64,000 nt of DNA from Thiorhodovibrio litoralis (GTDB lineage: Bacteria > Pseudomonadota > Gammaproteobacteria > Chromatiales > Chromatiaceae): positions 4,016,501 to 4,080,500 of the forward strand of contig NZ_CP121473.1 of NCBI RefSeq assembly GCF_033954455.1, in the 5' to 3' direction. Numbering within the stretch: position 1 is the first letter of the stretch; each line of letters starts with the position of its first letter. Shown one piece after another: positions 1 to 7,470 of this stretch. The translations under genes were made by a program, and so were the position numbers. A model generated the notes under the pieces. That model did not search any database. It saw only the letters and a list, made by a program, of their open reading frames with translations, and was not told the origin of the DNA.

Positions 1-859
1 AGCGCTGGGATTCTGGCCCGGGGCGTTCATGGCTGGGGTAGCAGTAGAGGACGAAGCGCTCGCGATCGAGCGCGCGCAGCCAGCTCAAAAGAAAATGCGC
101 GACCGGATGGCGGCCGAATTCAGCCGACAGCAGGCCCAGGCGCAGGCGTCGATCGCGCCGCGGCCGGCTGGAAAATTGCCGCTGGCGTGCCTCGGCCCGT
201 TCATTGGGGCCCAGGACTTCGCGTTCCCACAGTTGCGCTTCCTGGCGTTGGCGCTCTGGTGTCAGGGCGGCGGTGAAAGACTGGGAGAACAAGAGATTGC
301 TGCGCGCGCGGCCGTTGTCGGGGGCCAGGGCCACTGCTTGGCGAAAGGCGAGCATGCTTTCGTCCAATCGGTCGAGGTCGCGCAGGGCGGTGCCGAGGTT
401 ATTCCAGGCTTCGGCCAGCGTTGGAGCGCTCTTGAGCGCCTGGCGCAGGGTGGTTTCGGCCGCAGCGGGCTGGCCCTGCATGATCTGCACGATGCCGAGC
501 AGATTGAGGGTTTCTGGTTCCTCAGGGGCGCGTTCCAGCGCTTCGCGCAAAGCCTGCTCGGCCTCGGCCAGTCGCCCGGCGCGCTTGAGCAGGAGGCCGA
601 GGTAGGACCAGTGCCAGGCTGATTGTGGATCGCGCGCGCAGAGTTGTTGGGCGGCCGTGGCAGCGGCGTTCCAGTCGCGCTCGCGCTCGCGCGCCTTGGC
701 GAGAATGGTCCAGCCGGCTGGGCAGTCGGGCCATTGGGTGACATAGTGCTCGGCCGCGGCGCGGAGTTGCTGTTGATCGCCCTGATGGAAAAGTGTGCGT
801 AGGCTAACCAGCGCTTCACTCTGGGGGGCGTCTTGCGCTGCGATCGCGCTTGGCGTCAT
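1..859 (-). CDS. TPR + O-GlcNAc-transferase-like glycosyltransferase (SPINDLY type), N-terminal part
   Basis: The frame is open from ATG at 859 to the left edge, so only about the first 286 residues are present and the C-terminal catalytic half lies outside. The visible part is a run of TPR helices with motifs such as AWHWSYLGLLLKRAGR and AEAWNNLGTALRDLDR. It then enters the start of a glycosyltransferase-41-like region (RLGLLSAEFGRHPVAHFLLSW; LYCYPSHERPGQNPSA at the edge). Known relatives transfer sugars to Ser/Thr of cytoplasmic or flagellar proteins. It is closely similar to the copy at 5006-6817 and keeps a Cys codon (TGC) where that copy has TGA. Debris of further copies lies upstream. 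The substrate is unknown. Confidence 0.8.
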   Translation of the reverse strand, partial: MTPSAIAAQDAPQSEALVSLRTLFHQGDQQQLRAAAEHYVTQWPDCPAGWTILAKARERERDWNAAATAAQQLCARDPQSAWHWSYLGLLLKRAGRLAEAEQALREALERAPEEPETLNLLGIVQIMQGQPAAAETTLRQALKSAPTLAEAWNNLGTALRDLDRLDESMLAFRQAVALAPDNGRARSNLLFSQSFTAALTPERQRQEAQLWEREVLGPNERAEARQRQFSSRPRRDRRLRLGLLSAEFGRHPVAHFLLSWLRALDRERFVLYCYPSHERPGPESQR

Positions 860-885
860 ATATGTCCCCTTTGATTTCGACGGAC

Positions 886-1531
886 TCAAGCTAGAGGCTT
901 TTTGGCATCACGCAGGGCTTTGACCGCGTCCTCCGTCAAGCCGGAAGCGGCCGCAATCTGCTCGTCTGTCAAGAGGTTCATGGTCATCAGGTTGCGCGCG
1001 ACCTCTTCGCGACCGTTTTGCAATCCCTGCTCCAATCCCTGCTCCAAACCCTGCTGCAACCCTTCCCGCTTGGCTTCATTCAGGAAGGAGACTTCGTCGT
1101 GCAAGGCACGCTCGCGCACGAAGGCGAGGCGGCGGGCTTCTTCGTCGGCGCTGAGGTCGCGGATGCGGCTCATGGCTTGCTTAACGGGTTCATGGGCGAC
1201 GGTGGCCATGGTGAGCTCCTCCTGCCAGTGTTTGAAAAAGGTGATCCAGGCGCGCGAGGTAGAACTCTCCGCGCTTGTGCTAGGCGCCATGGCGGCGCAC
1301 TTGAATCTCGACATTGTAACAATGGCCGTCGGCGTCCCGAGCCAGCACATCGAGGATGATGTATTTGCCGGTGATCTCACTGGGCTCGATGGTGGGGTTG
1401 CGGATCTCGGCCGAGGTCATCTTAGGCAGGTCCGGGCGCAGGTCATTGATGAGCGCGACCAGCAGGTTGGGGGCTTCGACGAACAGACGTTTGAAGACGT
1501 AGTCGTTGGTGGGGTCGAGCAATGTTGGCAT
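886..1531 (-). pseudogene. Rpn/PD-(D/E)XK family nuclease (transposase-like), internally deleted
   Basis: The N-terminal half begins at ATG 1531 (MPTLLDPTNDYVFKRLF) and continues through ITGKYIILDVLARDADGHC and YNVEIQVRR, the catalytic-core region of Rpn/PDDEXK_2 proteins. The frame is then lost near 1280. The C-terminal half reappears in another frame from about 1249 (AWITFFKHWQEEL) and ends at 886, with the typical Gln/Gly/Leu-rich EGLQQGLEQGLEQGL stretch. The central part of the family, roughly 80-100 residues, is missing. Rpn proteins promote recombination and carry a DNA endonuclease activity; this copy should be inactive. Confidence 0.8.
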
Positions 1532-1618
1532 GGCGAATTGATAGATCAAGACCAGACTCGGGGATGCCGCCAGCAAGCGAGCATTTGCTGGACGCTGTGC
1601 TCCAAGGCGCGGGCGAGG

Positions 1619-1717
1619 CTATTGGTCTCCCTGATGGAAAAGTGTGCGTAGGCTAACCCGCGCTTCAGTCTGCGGGTCGCCGTAAGGAGGGGCGTCTTGC
1701 GCCGCGGGCGCGCTCAT
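1619..1717 (-). pseudogene. 5'-end remnant of a SPINDLY-type glycosyltransferase gene
   Basis: A 32-codon frame from ATG 1717 ends at TAG 1621-1619. Its translation contains VSLRTLFHQGDQ, the same N-terminal stretch as the gene starting at 859. About 29 bases (1628-1656) match 781-809. This is a leftover of a duplicated 5' end, now separated from the intact copy by the Rpn pseudogene. It is unlikely to be expressed as a useful product. Confidence 0.7.
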
Positions 1718-1767
1718 GAAGTCATGTGCCTGGAAAGAATTTTGTTCGTTGTTAAATGCCGCCTCCC

Positions 1768-2355
1768 TCATGCTCGATCTTGGGGCATCTCGATCTTATC
1801 GTAGACTTCGGCCAGCAACAGATGCGCGCCGATCGCCACGAGCGGCACCTGCTGCGCGAGTTGGTCGTAGCTTCGCAGCAACCAGGCGCCGTCATCGGCG
1901 CGGGTATAGAGTTCGGCCTGGACCCGATCCTGCGCGACGAGAAGATAGGCCATCAGGCTCGGCAGGGTCCGGTATTGAGCGAATTTGTCGCCACGATCAT
2001 AGGCCTCGGTGGAATCGGACAGAACTTCGACGATCAGCACCGGGTTAGTGACCACATCCCGGCGCCCGTCGAAATACTGATGCTCGCCGCAGATTGCCAT
2101 CACATCTGGATAGGCGCTGGCGTCTGCGGCTTCCATGCGGACTTTCAAATCGCCGGAATAGACGCAGCAAGGGCGGCCCTTAAACTGATTGCCCAACTCC
2201 CTGACGATATTGGTCGCGATCAGATTGTGCTCGCGCGAGCCACCGGACATGGCAAACACTTCCCCGCGAACGTATTCAGTGCGCCCTTCGGTTTGCAGGC
2301 GCTCCCCGGCGAGCCAGTCTTCAAACGTCTCACGCAAGAGGGGCTGAGATGACAT
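1768..2355 (-). CDS. Uma2 family endonuclease-like protein (DUF820)
   Basis: A complete 195-residue protein of usual Uma2 length. It shows the family pattern: an N-terminal helix with FEDWLAGERLQTEGRTEYVRGEVFAM (quoted in part only as EYVRGEVFAMSG), the conserved HNLIATNIV, CCVYSGDLKVRM, YPDVMAICGE and PVLIVEVLSDSTEAYDRGDKF. The D and ExK-like positions of a PD-(D/E)XK fold are the YPDVM Asp and the LIVEVLS Glu. Uma2 proteins are abundant in cyanobacteria and Chromatiaceae. Their biological role is unclear; a nuclease link to mobile elements is inferred from the fold. It stands alone inside glycosyltransferase debris and looks intact. Confidence 0.85.
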   Translation of the reverse strand: MSSQPLLRETFEDWLAGERLQTEGRTEYVRGEVFAMSGGSREHNLIATNIVRELGNQFKGRPCCVYSGDLKVRMEAADASAYPDVMAICGEHQYFDGRRDVVTNPVLIVEVLSDSTEAYDRGDKFAQYRTLPSLMAYLLVAQDRVQAELYTRADDGAWLLRSYDQLAQQVPLVAIGAHLLLAEVYDKIEMPQDRA

Positions 2356-2435
2356 TTTCGGTCTCCGTTTCGTTCAATGTGGCGTCTTTCGGAGCGACGG
2401 GTTCCTCAGCGAAAAGCATGGATCCATTGCACTTT

Positions 2436-2713
2436 TCAAGTGTTTTGTTTGGCACGGGTATCGCCACCGCCGCCCTGGAACCAGCGATCAAACATGGTCT
2501 CGAACGGCGGTTCCAGCGCACGCGCCAATCCCCGGCCATCGCAGAGCTCGCTCGCGCGCATCCGCTGCCGCTGGGTCTCGCGGACTGGTTGCGCAGGGTG
2601 TGCCAGTGATCGGCGAGCGCTGCGGTGGTGGCGCTGTTGAAGGGAATGGTTTTGGCGAATATGCTGACGCTGCGCGGCATCGTGAGCAAGAGCGGCCAAG
2701 CTGTCGACGAATT
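2436..2713 (-). pseudogene. C-terminal remnant of a SPINDLY-type glycosyltransferase
   Basis: The translation starts with FVDSLAALAHDAAQRQHIR, matching the C-terminal part of the copy at 5006-6817 (FVDIVSALAHDATQRRHIR). An in-frame insertion of about 24 codons follows, then RETQRQRMRASELCDGRGL, ARALEPPFETMFDRWF and the end. There is no N-terminal part. It is the downstream half of a gene whose upstream half is the fragment at 3089-3342; the DUF1640-like gene at 2727-2996 lies between the two pieces. Confidence 0.75.
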
Positions 2714-2726
2714 GACATCTCCCAGC

Positions 2727-2996
2727 TCAAGGGAAAAACGATTTTAAGATCAATGCCACGACGCCCCCAAGTAAAATACCCAACAGCCATTTCATGAGCG
2801 TCATTTCGCCCGCTAATCGCGTATCGACCCTGACCAGCTGTGCCTCTAAGCGCTCGATGTCCCGTTTCGTCGCGATCTCCGCCTCGCCGGATGCGTCACG
2901 GTAGGCAGCAGCAATGCCTTTTGCTTGCTCATCATTCAACCCATGGTCTTTAAGCGTTTCAACGAATCTGAGCGTATCGAAAGATATTGCAGTCAT
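2727..2996 (-). CDS. DUF1640-like small coiled-coil membrane protein
   Basis: An 89-residue protein starting MTAISFDTLRFVETLKDHG. The N-terminal FVETLKDHGLNDEQAKGIAA module is characteristic of the DUF1640/CCDC90-like family. A short coiled coil follows (ATKRDIERLEAQLVRVDTRL), then one C-terminal membrane helix (WLLGILLGGVVALILKSFF). The function of bacterial members is unknown; an inner-membrane anchor with a cytoplasmic coiled coil is predicted. It sits exactly between two halves of a broken glycosyltransferase gene, and a decayed second copy of its N-terminus is found at 4934-4995. Confidence 0.75.
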   Translation of the reverse strand: MTAISFDTLRFVETLKDHGLNDEQAKGIAAAYRDASGEAEIATKRDIERLEAQLVRVDTRLAGEMTLMKWLLGILLGGVVALILKSFFP

Positions 2997-3088
2997 GATT
3001 GATTCCTGTCAGATAAAGAATATCCGGCGACTGAGTGGATTATGGCATGTATCTGCGGCTGACAGGCTCAGATTAGCACACGCCCCCA

Positions 3089-3342
3089 TGATTCCACTCC
3101 GGGCACCCGAGTCCGGTGAGGATGGAGACGGCCTGGCGCCCGGCAAGTTGGTCGCCAAGCAGGGTGACCAGTGGGGTACCCATCCAGAGGGCGTCGCAGG
3201 CGGTGCTGGCGCTGTTGAAAGGTATGGTATCCAGTGCGATGTCGATGTGGTTGTAAAGCGCCATGTGCTCGCTCCAGGAGGGGGTGCAGGCAAAGGAGCC
3301 GATTCGCTCGCGGCTGATGCCGTGGCTATGCATGACCATCTT
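3089..3342 (-). pseudogene. Internal fragment of a SPINDLY-type glycosyltransferase
   Basis: The translation has SHGISRERIGSF, then MALYNHIDIALDTIPFNSAS and DALWMGTPLVTLLGDQLAGR, and ends near LTGLGCPEWN. These are the UDP-sugar-binding motifs of the GT41 catalytic domain, matching DIALDSLPFNSATTGFDALW and MGTPLITLTGDRLAGR in the copy at 5006-6817. Both ends are broken. The 5' side is fused to a truncated toxin gene and the 3' side stops where the DUF1640-like cassette begins. Confidence 0.75.
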
Positions 3343-3550
3343 GGTAAGTGCATACTAAACGATGTTCGTCATTGATTCGCCGACTCCAAAAACCTGACCA
3401 TTCATGTTTAAGTGGCTCGGGTTTTCCGATTCCCTCGAAGGGGTTGCGCTGGACATCCTTAACCAATGCGTTGACACGCTTCAAGATACGTTTATCTTCT
3501 TGCTGCCAATACAAATAATCCTCCCATGCTTGCGGATGCCAGCTAATCAT
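3326..3550 (-). pseudogene. YoeB/Txe-type toxin, C-terminally truncated
   Basis: ATG at 3550 (ISWHPQAWEDYLYWQQEDKR) gives 74 residues of the RelE-superfamily YoeB/Txe fold, including LKRVNALVKDVQRNPFEG, WSRRINDEHRLV and TYQDGH. Known YoeB toxins end with a strand carrying the catalytic His-Tyr (a CRYHY-like motif). Here the frame stops just before that segment, where it runs into glycosyltransferase debris, so the ribosome-dependent RNase is probably dead. It overlaps the antitoxin gene at 3543-3782 by 8 bases in the order antitoxin then toxin. Confidence 0.75.
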
Positions 3551-3782
3551 CAATCAAGGCCCGTTCCTCGAAGCGCCCGCGTCTGATGTCCCCAATTGCC
3601 TGATCAAGTCGCTCGCGGTTGCGTGCCGAGCTTTTCAGATACGCGGTTTCAAGATACGCACTCTGGTGATCAATCCGCTCTTCAAGCATCTCCAGAGCCA
3701 ATTGCTCGGGCGTTTGCTCCGCAAGAGTAGCGATGGCAGCGATCTTTTCCCTCAAACGATCAGGAATTTCGATGTTAAGCAT
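3543..3782 (-). CDS. Probable antitoxin partner of the truncated YoeB-like toxin
   Basis: The ATG at 3782 is preferred over the upstream start at 3821 because an AGGAGC Shine-Dalgarno lies 5 bases before it. The 79-residue product (MLNIEIPDRLREKIAAIA, EQTPEQLALEMLEERI) has a short beta-helix N-terminus, then a long acidic helical tail (ERLDQAIGDIRRGRFEERAL) like antitoxins that wrap their toxin. It is not clearly a YefM/Phd protein. The role is inferred from its overlap with the toxin gene. The antitoxin looks intact although the toxin is truncated. Confidence 0.6.
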   Translation of the reverse strand: MLNIEIPDRLREKIAAIATLAEQTPEQLALEMLEERIDHQSAYLETAYLKSSARNRERLDQAIGDIRRGRFEERALIDD

Positions 3783-3841
3783 GGCTTGCTCCTGTTCAAA
3801 CGGCGTCATATTCAACCTCACATATTATCGCGCGCATGGCT

Positions 3842-4100
3842 TTAAGCCAGATCTGGCTGCCAGGGAAGCCCGATCACGCACGGAGCATCGAACGGATGGT
3901 CGGGCCGCATGCCAAAGCGCAGCAGGTTGCGGCGACCGACCTCGTCGGCGATGTGCTCGGCTAACTGGCGCACGGTGATGGGGATGCCGGAGCAGATGTT
4001 GACCGGCCCCTGTTGTTCGCCGAGCGCGACTTCGGCAATCTACCGACAGGCCTCGCGGACGTCGAGGAAGTCGCGGATTTGAAGCGTCGGCCGCCGCTGG
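3842..4100 (-). pseudogene. C-terminal remnant of an NAD-dependent epimerase/dehydratase
   Basis: The frame gives LQIRDFLDVREACR, an in-frame TAG at 4042-4040, IAEVALGEQQGPVNICSG, IPITVRQLAEHIADEVG and a tail CVIGLPWQPDLA. The RDFLDVRE and PVNICSG patterns belong to the C-terminal half of extended short-chain dehydrogenases that make nucleotide-activated sugars. The Rossmann N-terminus is absent and the stop replaces a likely CAG codon. It fits the idea of a decayed sugar or glycan locus. Confidence 0.65.
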
Positions 4101-4146
4101 TCTGGAAGGCTGGTTGTAGCTGATGCAGGGTTTCATTTAGCACGCA

Positions 4147-4362
4147 TCAAGCCGCGTCAAGCTGAGTCAAGGGCAAGCAGTTAACCGAAAGCTTGGCTAG
4201 GTCGGCCTGGTGGCTGGCGTGTTGAATGTCGATGCCGACCAGCGCGCCGGCGGCATCGTAGTCGAGGACCACGCCATTGGCAATTTCGTCGGAATCGACG
4301 GAGGCACGGTCGCTCAGGTGGATGTAAAGCGAGTCCGTAGCGGCGTCGTAGTTAATCTTCAT
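4147..4362 (-). CDS. DUF2283 family small protein (antitoxin-like)
   Basis: The start at ATG 4362 gives 71 residues beginning MKINYDAATDSLYIHLSDR, the signature of DUF2283, followed by EIANGVVLDYDAAGALVGID and a C-terminal tail. The ATG overlaps the stop of the upstream 80-residue gene by four bases (ATGA), which implies translational coupling. DUF2283 genes are often the second gene of a two-gene unit with a small RelE- or DUF4258-like protein. An antitoxin role is an inference from that context. Confidence 0.75.
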   Translation of the reverse strand: MKINYDAATDSLYIHLSDRASVDSDEIANGVVLDYDAAGALVGIDIQHASHQADLAKLSVNCLPLTQLDAA

Positions 4363-4601
4363 GGCCGAAATCTCCGGTCCGGAAAGGCGTTGTGGATTGT
4401 CTGCCCATCGGCCAGGGTCACCACCCGCAGGTAACGATCTAAGGCATCGATCCATATCCAGTGCCGGATGCGCCCGTCGTCCGCTTGCACTTCCCGGCGA
4501 ATGGGATCGCGAACGGCAGCCTCGCACCATTCGCGCTGGATATAGGGTCGCTTAACCAAGACATTGTCACGGAAATAGTCCGTAATGGGCAGTTCTAGCA
4601 T
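4359..4601 (-). CDS. Small hypothetical protein paired with DUF2283 (toxin-like)
   Basis: 80 residues: MLELPITDYFRDNVLVKRPY, then REWCEAAVRDPIRREVQADD, GRIRHWIWIDALDRYLRVV and TLADGQTIHNAFPDRRF. The predicted alternating short helices and strands, basic residues and a C-terminal VTL-x-DGQTIHNAFPDR strand resemble small RelE-superfamily or DUF4258-like proteins. I do not recognise a named family with certainty. It is first in a two-gene unit and overlaps the DUF2283 gene by ATGA. Confidence 0.6.
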   Translation of the reverse strand: MLELPITDYFRDNVLVKRPYIQREWCEAAVRDPIRREVQADDGRIRHWIWIDALDRYLRVVTLADGQTIHNAFPDRRFRP

Positions 4602-4620
4602 GAGTGCTTGAATGAAGCTG

Positions 4621-4866
4621 TCAATTCGCCTGTACGCGAAGCGCGGGCACTGCGGTGAAAAAACGCGTGCCCCGTTCAGCCAGATCGGCCAGTTGCGCCT
4701 TCACCTCCTCGGCAATATTCCAGGGCAAAATCAGCACCGCGTCCGGTGGCGCCTCGCGCAGCGCCGTCGGCGGGTTGATCGGGATGCGACTGCCGGGCAA
4801 GTAGCGGCCTTGTTTGGAGGGCGCGGCGTCGCAGACGTACGGCAGCAGATCAAGCATGAATGTCAA
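4621..4866 (-). pseudogene. C-terminal remnant of a C-methyltransferase
   Basis: The readable part is LDLLPYVCDAAPSKQGRYLP, GSRIPI, APPDAVLILPWNIAEEVKAQ and ERGTRFFTAVP. This is the C-terminal domain of SAM-dependent C-methyltransferases of the sugar and polysaccharide type (SKQGRYLPGSRIPI and LPWNIAEE motifs). The catalytic SAM-binding domain is missing, and the upstream sequence switches to a DUF1640-like remnant. The end at 4621 appears to be the natural C-terminus. Confidence 0.7.
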
Positions 4867-4933
4867 TTCTGCATTTCGGGACGGTGTAAATGCCGTGCTT
4901 GATTGCGTTTTCCGCATCACCCGAAGCGGCAAT

Positions 4934-4995
4934 ACGCAGCGACAATGCCTTTAGCCTGATCATCTTTTAACCCATGGTCTTTTAGGGACAGCAGT
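4934..4995 (-). pseudogene. Remnant of a DUF1640-like gene N-terminus
   Basis: About 20 codons read LSLKDHGLKDDQAKGIVAAY, nearly the same as LKDHGLNDEQAKGIAAAY in the intact gene at 2727-2996. The frame ends a few codons later. It lies between the end of the SPINDLY-type pseudogene (5006) and the methyltransferase remnant, so the same cassette type landed twice in this region. Confidence 0.6.
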
Positions 4996-5005
4996 TTTGT
5001 CTTCA

Positions 5006-6817
5006 CTATTCTTGATGCTTGATCGCTTTATTTTCAAACCAAGCATTTAACATCATCTCGAATGATGCTTCGAGCGCGCGCGCCAGGCTTGGGCCATTAC
5101 AAAGCTCGCTGCCGCGCATCTGCTCCCGTTGGGTTTCGCGAATGTGCCGGCGTTGAGTTGCATCATGCGCTAGGGCGCTCACGATGTCCACGAAGGCATC
5201 GGCATCCCGCACGATCCATTCCGCGCGTCCGAGGCCTGTCAGCAAGGAGGCGGCTTGGCGGCCGGCGAGGCGGTCGCCGGTCAGGGTGATCAGCGGGGTG
5301 CCCATCCAGAGGGCGTCGAATCCTGTGGTGGCACTGTTGAATGGCAGGGAGTCGAGCGCGATGTCGATGCTGTTGTAGGCGTCCATGTGGTCGGCCCACC
5401 TGGCACTGGCACCGTGGAATTCGATCCGGTCGGGGTGGATGCTCTGCTCCTGTAGGCAGGTCAAAATGCGCGTCTGCACGCTCTGATCCAGGGCGCGTTT
5501 GTCTTTCAAGATCAAACGCGCCTGGGGGAGTGCTCGCAGCACCTGGCTCCACAGGAGGAGGCTTTCCTGGCGGACCTTGGTGAGGTTATTGAAACTGCCG
5601 AGGCGAAGCTGTCCCTGCGGGTGTGGTTGCCAGCGCGGGTCGGGGGCCTGCAGCAGGGGCTCGCAGGCATAGCGGGTCCGTGGCAGTCTCCAGACTTGTT
5701 CGCTGAAGTGGCTGTCTTGCTCGGGCGGGATCAGCAGAGCGTCCCCGATGAAATAGTCCATCTCGGTGAGGCCGGTGGTGGCAAAGTAGCCGATGTAGTG
5801 ACGTTGCACCGGTGCCGCGCGCCGGGCAATCACGCCGAGGCGGTTGTTCTCCATGTGGCCGCTGGTTTCAATCAGCACGTCGATTTTGTCACTGCGAATC
5901 TGTTGCACGGCTTGGACATCGCTCAAGCCATCAATGGGCAACCAGACATCGGCCAATTCGCGAAAGCGCGCGGATTCTGGCTCCGGGCGCTCGGGGCTAG
6001 GGTATCAGTAGAGCGCGAAGTGTTCGCGGTTGAGGGCGCGCAGCCAACTCAGCAGAAAATGCCCGACTGGGTGACTGCCGAATTCCGCCGATATCAGGCC
6101 CAAGCCCAGGCGTCGATCGCGCAACGGCGCAGGGGAGAACGAGCGCCGGCGTGCCTCGGCCCGTACCTCGGTGCTCAGGACCTCGCGTTCCCAACGTCGC
6201 GCTTCCTGGCGTTGACGCTCGGGCGTTAGTGCGGCGGTATAGGCTTGCGAGAATAAGAGATTGCTGCGTGCCCGCCCGTTCTCCGCAGCCAGGGCCAGCG
6301 CTTGGCGAAAGGCGAGCATGCTTTCATCGAGTCGGTCGAGATCGCGCAGGGCGGTGCCAAGGTTGTTCCAGGCTTCCGCCAGCATGGGCGCACTTTTCAG
6401 CGCGCGGCGCAGGGTGTCCTCGGCCGCGCCGGGTTTGCCCTGCATGATCTGCACGATGCCGAGCAGGTTGAGGGTTTCTGGCTCCTCGGGGGCGCGCGTC
6501 AGGGCTTCGCGCAGGGCTCGTTCGGCCTCGGCAAGCCGGCCTGCCCGTTTGAGCAGGAGGCCGAGGTAGGACCAATGCCAGGCTGACTCTGGTTTGCGTT
6601 CGCACAGTTGTTGGGCTGCCGCCGCGGCGGCGTTCCAGTCGCGCTCGCGCTCGCAGGCTTTAGCGAGGATGGTCCAGCCGGTGGGGCAGTCGGGCCATTG
6701 GGTAACATATTGCTCGGCCGCAGGGCGTAATCGCTGTTGATCGTCGCGGTTTAAACCTACACGCAGCGCGGCTATCGCTTCGCTTTGGCTGGGGAAGAGC
6801 GCTTCTGAGGCGGTCAT
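5006..6817 (-). pseudogene. TPR + O-GlcNAc-transferase-like glycosyltransferase (SPINDLY type), interrupted by an in-frame TGA
   Basis: One continuous frame of 604 codons is broken only by TGA at 6007-6005. Residues 1-270 are TPR repeats (SAWHWSYLGLLLKRAGRLAE, AEAWNNLGTALRDLDRLDES) plus the linker. The part after the stop carries the GT41 catalytic motifs: DVLIETSGHMENNRLGV, VQRHYIGYFATTGLTEMDYF, SFNNLTKVRQESL and DIALDSLPFNSATTGFDALW. The copy starting at 859 has TGC (Cys) at the stop position. Family members are usually 550-750 residues, so the frame is otherwise full length. The stop is a nonsense mutation, a sequencing error or, less likely, recoding. Confidence 0.8.
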
Positions 6818-6907
6818 AAACGCGTGGCAAATTGACTTCGGGCAATCCAGCCCATCCGGCCGCTTGCTAGCTCACCGAGTCGACGGCAGGACGGAGGTTG
6901 CATCGGT

Positions 6908-7154
6908 TTAACGGTGCGGCAACGCCTGAGCCAATTGCTCGGCAGCCGCCGAGCTGAGCGCAACGCCGTCGAACCAGGCTTGTGGATACAGATAGTCTTC
7001 GCCCGATTCGTCAATGAGCCGTATCATGTCATGACCAGCGTTTTTTTCGACGACTTCATAGAGCCGACCGAGTTGGAGGTCGTCGCCGGAGATGTCGCCG
7101 GCATTTCCTTGTGTAAGCAGACTACGAATTCTAAAGCCATCGTTTGACCTTCAT
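6908..7154 (-). pseudogene. Small hypothetical protein, probably frameshifted near its start
   Basis: An open stretch ending at TAA 6908 encodes RSLLTQGNAGDISGDDLQLG, RLYEVVEKNAGHDMIRLIDE and SGEDYLYPQAWFDG. It has the look of a real soluble protein but lacks an in-frame ATG. An ATG at 7154 (MKVKRWL) lies in the neighbouring frame and stops after seven codons, so a one-base frameshift near 7120-7150 is likely. The family is not recognised. An upstream 62-codon frame (7151-7339) overlaps it by ATGA and is also unidentified. Confidence 0.35.
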
Positions 7155-7470
7155 TTTGGCCTTGCAGGCAACCCGGCGAGGTGTCGGCGTTCGACTTCCA
7201 GCGGTTGACCGATCATGACGATATCCTCAATCGTTTCGCGTGGGCGCGGGCAATTTGCTGGAAAGGGGAAGCCGTCGCAGTGGAATATCTCTTTTGATCG
7301 GAAGCACCGACTATCGCTCCCATCAGCAGCTTTGCCCAACCAGCGCTGAAACCTGCGATCATGCTAGATCAGCAAGAGCAATGAAGTAAACTCTCCTCAT
7401 AAGTCTAATTCCAAATAGGCCGAGAAAACGCGACTAAAGCGTTAGCGCATCAGATCAAGGAGAACAGACG
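7155..7470. other. Intergenic stretch without a recognised gene
   Basis: The minus strand has one open frame (7151-7339; ends EVERRHLAGLPARPK) of unknown nature that could be a decayed small gene. The last 100 bases before 7471 are AT-richer and should hold the promoter of the coiled-coil gene. I cannot define its -35/-10 boxes with confidence. Confidence 0.4.

Noticed and set aside
6005-6007. TGA as a selenocysteine codon
   Set aside because: No SECIS-like element or Sec-family context was recognised, and GT41 enzymes are not selenoproteins. A nonsense change or error is simpler.
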